The notes beneath the pieces are model-generated. The model was not told the origin of the DNA. It made no database searches and worked only from the letters and a program-made list of their open reading frames with translations. A stretch of DNA of 5,714 bases from contig CAYSBK010000154.1 in assembly GCA_964429265.1 (NCBI GenBank), positions 1-5,714 of the forward strand, read 5' to 3'. Origin of the DNA: CAYSBK01 sp964429265 (lineage in GTDB: Bacteria; Planctomycetota; Phycisphaerae; Sedimentisphaerales; Anaerobacaceae). Of this stretch, positions 1-5,128 are shown piece by piece (position 1 is the stretch's first letter; each line of letters opens with the position of its first letter). The translations under genes were made by a program, and so were the position numbers.

Positions 1-66
1 TTTCAGCAAACGCATGGCACAAAGTGTTTTTAGTTCCACCCTGCCACGCGTTACTTCTGCACAAGC

Positions 67-516
67 TTACATACTGATGTGGTCAGGACTGCCGTCCCCA
101 TCACCATCAAAACTGTCGTCGGCATGTATCGCTCCGGTGTTCTCGTCGTATTCCCAGCCGTGGCTGTCGTTGCCTATCGTGCCGTCGGCACCAACCGTGG
201 CGAGGTTGTTGAACGGATTTTCCGGAATCTGCTGGAGGTAGGGACCGTAGGCACCACTGGGGTTAACTGTGCCGTCTGCATCAGTCTTACCAGTCATCTG
301 AGCCTCAAAGTTTGCCAAGCTGGGCGGCTTGTCGTTGTGCTGAATCTTGTACAGCTCGATCTGAGAACGCAGCGTCTGCAGGTTGCTGGCCAGGCTCGAA
401 GTCTTGGCCTCGGTGCTGGCGTCGGTGAACTGCGGAATCACGATGGCCGCCAGAATGCCCAGTATCACCACCACGATCAGAATTTCCACCAATGTAAAAC
501 CACTTTTTGCCTTCAT
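67..516 (-). CDS. GspG-like type II secretion / type IV pilus pseudopilin
   Basis: This 149-residue protein is a class III-signal pseudopilin, expected to be cleaved by prepilin peptidase and assembled into a periplasmic pseudopilus or pilus. The prepilin site is clear: MKAKSG|FTLVE, with cleavage between G6 and F7 and the conserved Glu at mature position 5 (E11). The hydrophobic helix spans about residues 9-28, continuing into an amphipathic helix to about residue 60. The globular part has the P-x-NPF (98-102) and GWxYDxxTG (120-128) elements usual in GspG-like proteins. The tail is Asp-rich, with DGDGDGSPD at 137-145 resembling a calcium loop. The ATG at 514-516 has an AAAGGGG ribosome binding site (523-529) six bases upstream, and the stop is TAA. 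Its length is normal for the family. No other secretion gene is visible nearby. Planctomycetes carry many such genes, so the exact system (secretion, pilus or S-layer-like structure) is unknown. Confidence 0.93.
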   Translation of the reverse strand: MKAKSGFTLVEILIVVVILGILAAIVIPQFTDASTEAKTSSLASNLQTLRSQIELYKIQHNDKPPSLANFEAQMTGKTDADGTVNPSGAYGPYLQQIPENPFNNLATVGADGTIGNDSHGWEYDENTGAIHADDSFDGDGDGSPDHISM

Positions 517-638
517 TGCTTACCCCTTTGCTAAGAATTGATTTGGCGTTTGATTTTCAAAACCCACACTTCCAATCTTCAACTTTCGTTTTCAACCACA
601 CTATCGACCCAAAAAAGGCCCGACTTAATTGCAATGTC

Positions 639-655
639 GTTTGCATCCTGCAAAC
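639..655. repeat. perfect inverted repeat, 7-bp arms
   Basis: GTTTGCA (639-645) and TGCAAAC (649-655) are exact reverse complements separated by only three bases, so either strand can form a tight hairpin. It lies about 120 bp upstream of the pseudopilin start. On the minus strand it is followed 22 bases later by a TTTTTT run (611-616), too far for a standard intrinsic terminator. It could be an operator half-site pair or a leader hairpin; the sequence does not decide. Confidence 0.5.
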
Positions 656-720
656 CCAACTCATCCATAACACCCCGCGGTCCGAGAACAATGCCGCTGT
701 CCGCATCGAAGCTTTTCGAA

Positions 721-769
721 CTCCAAGAAAAATATATGAAACAACGCGACGGCTGCAAAATCAGCCGCG
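721..769 (-). terminator. possible minus-strand hairpin plus T-rich tract
   Basis: CGGCTG (750-755) and CAGCCG (762-767) form a 6-bp stem with a 6-base loop, extended by two more pairs across a one-base bulge (747-748 with 768-769). Read on the minus strand, the stem is followed by a T-rich stretch ending in TTTTT (721-744), which resembles an intrinsic terminator or attenuator. No minus-strand protein gene ends here, so it would have to act on a leader, on a small RNA, or on read-through heading toward the pseudopilin. The tract is interrupted, so this is tentative. Confidence 0.3.
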
Positions 770-841
770 GCAAAAAACTTCTCGGATACGCCCGTCAACC
801 GATAGTCCCAGAATCTCCGGCCATACGATTTGCACGCGTTG

Positions 842-869
842 TTGACAGCCGGCGTCGACCTGGTAGACT
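842..869 (+). promoter_or_regulatory. candidate sigma70-type promoter for the small-protein gene
   Basis: A perfect TTGACA (842-847) is followed by a 16-base spacer and TAGACT (864-869), which matches four of six bases of the -10 consensus. Transcription would start near 876, giving a leader of about 54 bases before the ATG at 930. The leader contains a GCAATTGC palindrome (896-903) and a tiny ORF. The fit is by eye only. Confidence 0.45.
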
Positions 870-929
870 GCGGCAGGCTCAGGACCGACGTAATGGCAAT
901 TGCACCCGTGATTTTCGGCCGTAGCAGAA

Positions 930-1133
930 ATGACGGAAAACTATAGCGAGCATAACCGCTCCTGCCGCAGTGAACATCACGACAGGCACCTGTGTTACAT
1001 CGTGTCGCAGGGGTTTCACCTGACCGACCCGCAGCGTTACAAGACTTTGGTAGCCCAGCCGCGGTTCAAGTGCGGCCACTGCGGCCGCCCGGCACATCTG
1101 GCTGAGAACCTCTGCGAGCCGCAAGAACTGTGA
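930..1133 (+). CDS. small Cys/His-rich, probably metal-binding protein
   Basis: This 67-residue protein has a His/Cys-rich N-terminus (H8, C12, H16, H17, H20, C22) and a C-terminal zinc-ribbon-like part: C48-x2-C51-G-R, then NLCEP with C62, ending in a short acidic tail. Between them is a segment of type 'Y-x-V-x-Q-G-F-H-x-T-D-P-x-x-Y'. I recall short uncharacterised proteins in planctomycetes and anaerobes with the same FKCxxCGR...ENLCxPxxL ending, which is why I call this real; I cannot search to confirm it. Metal binding is inferred from the Cys/His spacing, and the function is unknown. The start is forced: an in-frame stop lies at 909-911 and no other start codon intervenes. There is no Shine-Dalgarno sequence before it. 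A longer minus-strand ORF across this stretch is low-complexity and rejected. The gene converges on the GH95 gene, with a hairpin between them. Confidence 0.75.
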   Translation: MTENYSEHNRSCRSEHHDRHLCYIVSQGFHLTDPQRYKTLVAQPRFKCGHCGRPAHLAENLCEPQEL

Positions 1134-1139
1134 GCACGC

Positions 1140-1180
1140 CGCCGGGCCCGACGGCGCCTTGCTGCAACGCCGGCCCGGCG
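1140..1180. terminator. GC-rich hairpin between convergent genes
   Basis: CGCCGGGCC (1140-1148) and GGCCCGGCG (1172-1180) are perfect 9-bp reverse complements around a 23-base loop, and the loop itself holds a short TTG/CAA stem. The hairpin starts seven bases after the stop of the small plus-strand gene and ends five bases from the stop of the minus-strand GH95 gene, so it could insulate both transcripts. Neither side has a T-tract, so it is not a classical intrinsic terminator. It may pause transcription or block read-through and 3' decay. Confidence 0.55.
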
Positions 1181-1185
1181 CTTGA

Positions 1186-3666
1186 TCATTGCCGGCTCGG
1201 GAGCAATTGCAGGTTGCCTGCGATGGTGTAGGTCTCTCCCGGCTGCGTTTCAAGCTCTATCGAGGCTGAGCCGTACTGGATTCTGCAGGCGTTGCCCAGC
1301 AGCGAACGGATAACAGCTTTGGTAAGAGTCCCATTCTCCCAGAAAATATCGACTTCGAATCCGCCGCGGGCCCGCAGACCCTTGATAGAACCCGCCGGCC
1401 ACTGCGCCGGCAGGGCCGGCAGCAACACCAGTCGCCCCGGCTCGGAGAAAAGCAGCATCTCCATCATCGCCGCCGGTATGCCGCTGGCCGCCTCGAACTG
1501 GAACATCGGCTCACGCCAGTGATAAAGCCACAGCGTGGTAAACAGGTTGGGCAACACGTACCCGCGCGCCACTATGTTGAGCATATTGATAGCCTGCTCG
1601 GGCTGCTGCAACCGGGCGAACACACACGCAGCCAGCACGTACGACCACGTGCACGGATATTCGAAATACTCGACCTTTTTCGCCATCGCAACACGGGCGG
1701 CGCCGAACAACTCGGGCTTCCGCCACCGCGTAATCTCCAGCCCAGGATAGACCGGGTAAAGGTGCGACATATGCCGGTGCTCGTAGTTGTCCTCGAACCA
1801 GGGGTGTGCCCACTCCTTCAATGCCCCGTCTTCGTTTATCAGGTAGCGGGGCAGCTTGTCGAGCATCTTCCGCCATCGCTTCACACCTTCCTGCTCGATA
1901 CCGAGTTGCTCGCACGCACGACACAGGTTGCTCAGAACCTCTCGTGCCACGGCGATATCCATCGTGGCGTTTATCGTGCAGGCACTTCTTGTATTGCGGG
2001 GGACATTCTCCGGAGAAAACGACGGGCAGAAGACGTACCGGCCTGACTCGTCCTCGATTAGAAAATCCTCGTAGAAAAGAGCCACCTCTTTCATAAACGG
2101 TACCGCCCGGTGTTTGAGGAACTGCCTGTCCCCCGTAAATAGCCAGTAGTCATAAAACAGTTGCGCCAGCCACCCTGCACCGGCCGTCCAGTAGCTCCAG
2201 TTCAGCCCCGCCAGCCCGTGCGACGTCCCCGAAAGCGGCGCCAGTATCCCGCGACAGCCCGCTATGTTCCGCGCGTTCGTGCGAAAATCATCCAGCAGCG
2301 ACTCGTAGTAATCAAAGTACGGCATCGCAAGCTCGGCCAGGTTGCCCGGCAGGGCCTGCCAGTAGTTCATCTGGATGTTCATATCGTTGTGATAGTCGGC
2401 TGCCCACGGCGGTGCATACACCCCGTTCCATATCCCCTGCAGATTCGCCGGCATACCGTTGGTTCCGCTGCTGCAGATAAGCGCGTACCGCCCGAAGTCG
2501 AACATCCTCTCGAATAGCGCCCTGTACGCCTGGCCGTGAAGCGCCTCGTTGACCAGTTTCTCGTTCGACAGTTGCCGGTCTCGCCTGCTGGCCGCCAGGT
2601 CAAGCTGCACCCGCATAAACAGCTCCCGGTGGACGGCAATATGTCGCCCCAGCAGCTCGTCGTAGTCTGCCGCCAGCCCCTGAAGCTCTGTGCGTATTCT
2701 CTTCATCGCCGGACCCGCCGGCTCATTGGCGAACAGCTTCACCAGCAACAACACCTCGTCCGCGTTCCTGACATCGACCTGCAAGTCCCTGGTCTTGCTG
2801 GTCCCACCTCGCACGTGCACCACCCCGCAGCCGCCGTACTGGCCCCCTGTCAGCCGATACTTTCCTCCTTTGTCGTACGTGCCGACCAGCGTCAGTACGT
2901 TGTCGGCGGCGTCCAGGTCGAAGGTGATGGGCACTTCGTCCAGGTGAATTTTCGCCACGCGCTTGCCGGTAAACCGTGGCACACGAACGTTCTTGCCGTT
3001 GCCGAGTTCGCTTCGTTTCAGGGCCGTCGGCAAAAACCCAATCCGGCAACTGATCATTCCCGGCTTCGATGCGCCGATGCCCAGCACTACGACATTATCT
3101 TTGCGCGAAATGAACAGCTTGCGGTAGTACGAAACGTCACCATCTTCCCAGCTAACGCGCACCTCGCCGGTCTCGAAGTCCACCACGCGCCGGACGTTGC
3201 TGGTCTGCTCAAAGCCCGCCATATCCACCGTGACATTGAATGCGGGATGGTAGGAGTCGGAACCCTGGTGGTCATACTCCACCGGATGGTCCTTGAAGTA
3301 ACGGTTTGCCTGCTCGTACTTTCCCTGCCGCACCAGGCTGCGTATCTTCGCCAGCGTATCCGAGACATCCGGCAGCGTCGGCTTTCTGGTTCTGAGAAAC
3401 AGCGAGTCGTGATTCAGAATAATCGTTTCGTTCTGTATCTCACCGAAGACCAGTGCCCCCACCCTGCCGTTGCCGGTGGGCATCGCCTCTTCCCATCGCT
3501 GGGCCGGCTTTGTTCGAGGCTCCCACCGGGGCGTCGGACGCGACAAGATCATAATATGCTTTCGCCCGGCCTGGAGCTTGTCCTGCCCGGCCCGCGCGTA
3601 GCCATCGGCCGCAAGAGTAACGCAACTTCCGCACACCAGAACGATTGCAAACATCCGCTCAAGCAT
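1186..3666 (-). CDS. secreted GH95-type glycoside hydrolase (alpha-L-fucosidase family)
   Basis: This is a GH95-like enzyme, expected to remove terminal alpha-L-fucose or alpha-L-galactose from glycans outside the cytoplasm. The frame opens at a GTG (3691-3693, 835 residues); residue numbers below follow that frame. I prefer the ATG at 3664-3666 (residue 10) because it is preceded by a strong AAGGAAGGG site, leaving 826 residues and a normal signal peptide (hydrophobic stretch about 15-28, cleavage near A29 or A34). Next come an N-terminal beta-sandwich with PTGNGRVGALVFG (72-84), an (alpha/alpha)6 barrel (about 370-740) and a C-terminal beta domain with LLPALP (757-762) and GLRARGGF (772-779). 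Active-site motifs seen: HNDMNIQMNYW (435-445), SPEN with the putative general acid E562, HRHMSHL (639-645) and FQFEAASG (731-738). Canonical members have N-x-N and FQIDGN at the first and last of these, so D437 and E734 are substitutions. Family assignment is firm; substrate and activity are not. Confidence 0.88.
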   Translation of the reverse strand: MLERMFAIVLVCGSCVTLAADGYARAGQDKLQAGRKHIMILSRPTPRWEPRTKPAQRWEEAMPTGNGRVGALVFGEIQNETIILNHDSLFLRTRKPTLPDVSDTLAKIRSLVRQGKYEQANRYFKDHPVEYDHQGSDSYHPAFNVTVDMAGFEQTSNVRRVVDFETGEVRVSWEDGDVSYYRKLFISRKDNVVVLGIGASKPGMISCRIGFLPTALKRSELGNGKNVRVPRFTGKRVAKIHLDEVPITFDLDAADNVLTLVGTYDKGGKYRLTGGQYGGCGVVHVRGGTSKTRDLQVDVRNADEVLLLVKLFANEPAGPAMKRIRTELQGLAADYDELLGRHIAVHRELFMRVQLDLAASRRDRQLSNEKLVNEALHGQAYRALFERMFDFGRYALICSSGTNGMPANLQGIWNGVYAPPWAADYHNDMNIQMNYWQALPGNLAELAMPYFDYYESLLDDFRTNARNIAGCRGILAPLSGTSHGLAGLNWSYWTAGAGWLAQLFYDYWLFTGDRQFLKHRAVPFMKEVALFYEDFLIEDESGRYVFCPSFSPENVPRNTRSACTINATMDIAVAREVLSNLCRACEQLGIEQEGVKRWRKMLDKLPRYLINEDGALKEWAHPWFEDNYEHRHMSHLYPVYPGLEITRWRKPELFGAARVAMAKKVEYFEYPCTWSYVLAACVFARLQQPEQAINMLNIVARGYVLPNLFTTLWLYHWREPMFQFEAASGIPAAMMEMLLFSEPGRLVLLPALPAQWPAGSIKGLRARGGFEVDIFWENGTLTKAVIRSLLGNACRIQYGSASIELETQPGETYTIAGNLQLLPSRQ

Positions 3667-3672
3667 CGTCAT

Positions 3673-3681
3673 CCCTTCCTT
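3673..3681 (-). promoter_or_regulatory. ribosome binding site deciding the GH95 start
   Basis: On the minus strand AAGGAAGGG lies six bases upstream of the ATG at 3664-3666. It sits inside the longer frame that opens at GTG 3693 and directly touches another in-frame ATG (3670-3672), which is too close to use it. The spacing therefore favours the ATG at 3664-3666, which also gives the most ordinary signal peptide. Confidence 0.7.
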
Positions 3682-3716
3682 AATGATAACCACAGATACG
3701 CGCAGCTCGGCCGCCG

Positions 3717-3745
3717 ATTATCCCCCGAATCGAAGCGCTTGTCCA
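3717..3745 (-). promoter_or_regulatory. candidate sigma70-type promoter for the GH95 gene
   Basis: On the minus strand, TGGACA (3740-3745) and GATAAT (3717-3722) each match five of six consensus bases and are separated by an ideal 17-base spacer (3723-3739). Transcription would start near 3710, leaving about 44 bases before the preferred ATG. This suggests that the hydrolase is transcribed independently of the upstream transport pair. Confidence 0.6.
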
Positions 3746-3755
3746 GGCAATTGCC
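3746..3755. promoter_or_regulatory. 10-bp perfect palindrome next to the -35 box
   Basis: GGCAATTGCC is a perfect palindrome whose edge touches the proposed -35 hexamer (3740-3745). A dimeric regulator bound there could activate or repress the GH95 promoter. The core GCAATTGC also occurs at 896-903, in the leader of the small-protein gene, and at 1203-1210, inside the 3' end of the GH95 coding region. The regulatory role is inferred from position only. Confidence 0.35.
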
Positions 3756-3832
3756 CCCCAGCCCCTCCTGGCGCAGATATGGCTTGCTTTATTTCGGACT
3801 TCACGCCGGATGCACGGGTTGCCACTGGTGGT

Positions 3833-5128
3833 TCAGAAGCTATACCGCACCGCCGCGTAGATGTTGGTGTCGTTCTCGAATTGACCGAAGAACGTGTCTT
3901 CGTAGTCGCCGAAGAAAATATTGCCGCCCACCTCCAGCGCAAGCTGGTCGCTGGCCTTGTAGTGCACGTTCGGCCGGATATAAACATCCCGGTCCGACCA
4001 CGAATAATACGTAAACAATGAACACGTCAGATTCTGGTTCATCAGCAACTTCGTCAGCCTCAGTGTCGCCAGGTGCCTGTCCCTGTCGCGGTCCAGACCT
4101 ACCGCAGGCCCGTCCCTGTAATTGTCGTAATCCATCATATGCTCGAGGTAGTACTGCAGCCCCGCCGTAAAATCCTTGCCTATTTCCTGCTGGTAGCCCA
4201 CCACGAAGCGCAGCTCCGAGTTGTTTATCAGCGGGTCGTCTCCACTTTGGTCTTCTTCCGAGTCGTAATAGCCGAACTCGACGTTGCCTATCCCCTTTCC
4301 GACCGGCCCTCGAACGCTCGCACCATAAACGTTCAGGTCCGGAAAAACCGCCTGCGTCTGTGTCGTGTTCTGCCCGCCGGGGCTTTTCCAGTAACCTCGA
4401 TACCCGTATAATGCAACCTCGTAATTCTTGACCGTTTTGTAAAGCCGCACCGCTATCTCATCATCCCTGAACCACCGGTTGGGTTTGTTCGTGTGCTGTA
4501 TCGCATCCTCGCCGGCAACTCGGCCCAGGTTCGAGTTCCAGTAGGAAATCCGCTGCCCCGTTATAAAACGGTCGGGGTCGAACCGTGGCGTATAAACAAT
4601 ATCGACGTTCCCAATGTCGCCGAACAAGCTGACCTTCACCGCGTCCGAAGGCGCCTTGAGATACTCGACGTCCCGCCCGATGAAAAACGACTGCCAGTCC
4701 TTCGGGAACAGGTCGTTAATAAAGACCAGGTCACCCGTGCCCCATGTAAGCACCTGCCGGCCGACCTTCAGGTCCACCGAGTCGCTCGGCATCGTGAATA
4801 TGTAGCCTTCTCGCAGGTCGAAGTCGCCTTCTTCGGTGACCAGGTCGCCGACCACATCCCCCTTGACCTTCAGGTCCGCCCAGTCCGCGTACGACGAAAC
4901 CTCCAGTTGCAGCCGATTCTCCATAACCGACATATCCTTCTCGTAAGGGTCGTTCCTCGTGCGATACCCGGCCCTGACCTCGTAGAAGCCGTGCACCTCC
5001 ACCGGCAATCCCGAAAAAAACGACTCGTTGCTGTCGGCACCATTTGCTGTCCCCGCAGCGGATATCCAGGCAACCCCGGCCGACAAACACAATACCAGCA
5101 CGTCTCTGACCCTGACTTTTCCGTTCAT
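3833..5128 (-). CDS. outer-membrane beta-barrel protein, DUF1302-like
   Basis: This 431-residue protein has an N-terminal signal peptide (basic MNGKVRVR, hydrophobic 9-25, likely cleavage at ANG|A near residue 30). The rest alternates polar and hydrophobic residues with many aromatics and ends in YAAVRYSF, with a C-terminal Phe as expected for a Bam-inserted outer-membrane barrel. The segment around 119-145 (DLKVGRQVLTWGTGDLVFINDLFP) is the kind of R-x-x-L-x-WG-x-x-D motif I associate with DUF1302/alginate-export-type barrels; this is recall, not a search. The ATG (5126-5128) overlaps the TGA of the upstream LolA-like gene as ATGA and has a GGTGAG-type ribosome binding site inside that gene's end, so the two are probably translationally coupled. 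The role is likely as the outer-membrane end of a lipid or envelope-component transport route; the substrate is unknown. No clear terminator follows. Confidence 0.8.
   Translation of the reverse strand: MNGKVRVRDVLVLCLSAGVAWISAAGTANGADSNESFFSGLPVEVHGFYEVRAGYRTRNDPYEKDMSVMENRLQLEVSSYADWADLKVKGDVVGDLVTEEGDFDLREGYIFTMPSDSVDLKVGRQVLTWGTGDLVFINDLFPKDWQSFFIGRDVEYLKAPSDAVKVSLFGDIGNVDIVYTPRFDPDRFITGQRISYWNSNLGRVAGEDAIQHTNKPNRWFRDDEIAVRLYKTVKNYEVALYGYRGYWKSPGGQNTTQTQAVFPDLNVYGASVRGPVGKGIGNVEFGYYDSEEDQSGDDPLINNSELRFVVGYQQEIGKDFTAGLQYYLEHMMDYDNYRDGPAVGLDRDRDRHLATLRLTKLLMNQNLTCSLFTYYSWSDRDVYIRPNVHYKASDQLALEVGGNIFFGDYEDTFFGQFENDTNIYAAVRYSF

Larger units (their letters stand above)
517..841. other. intergenic region with inverted repeats, no convincing gene
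   Basis: This stretch separates the left-pointing pseudopilin gene from the right-pointing small-protein gene. It is more AT-rich than its surroundings over about 530-745. ORFs on both strands have poor protein character; the best is a 64-codon TTG-start minus-strand frame (579-773) with no ribosome binding site. It contains three small inverted repeats: 548-563 (bulged), 639-655 (perfect 7-bp arms) and 747-769 (6+2 bp). A run of six A on the plus strand lies at 611-616. I found no pseudopilin promoter that I would defend, so the pseudopilin may have a long leader here. I recognise no riboswitch class. Confidence 0.6.

Noticed and set aside
1..15. Possible start (MRLLK...) of a next minus-strand gene running off the left edge
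   Set aside because: Only five codons are visible and no ribosome binding site precedes the ATG at 13-15, so it cannot be supported.
579..773. 64-codon minus-strand TTG ORF with a protein-like C-terminal half
   Set aside because: Some of the translation looks plausible, but it has a TTG start placed inside a hairpin, no ribosome binding site and no recognised homologue. A decayed gene cannot be excluded, but is not supported.
538..924. 128-codon plus-strand ORF in the intergenic region
   Set aside because: The translation is basic and Ser/Arg-rich without any recognisable motif. It runs through the hairpins and the proposed promoter, and has no ribosome binding site.
879..1253. 124-codon minus-strand ORF over the small-protein gene
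   Set aside because: It has low-complexity Ala/Arg content, overlaps the end of the GH95 gene, and sits opposite a more convincing plus-strand protein with family-like Cys motifs.
3743..3771. CCAGG/CCTGG inverted repeat in the gap after the barrel gene as a terminator
   Set aside because: The arms are only 5 bp with a 19-base loop and no T-tract, and they overlap the better-supported promoter and palindrome.
2536..4014. 492-codon plus-strand ORF antisense to the GH95 gene and part of the barrel gene
   Set aside because: Its product is rich in His, Pro, Arg and Val with no domain character. It spans two real minus-strand genes and the promoter between them, and is a codon-bias shadow.
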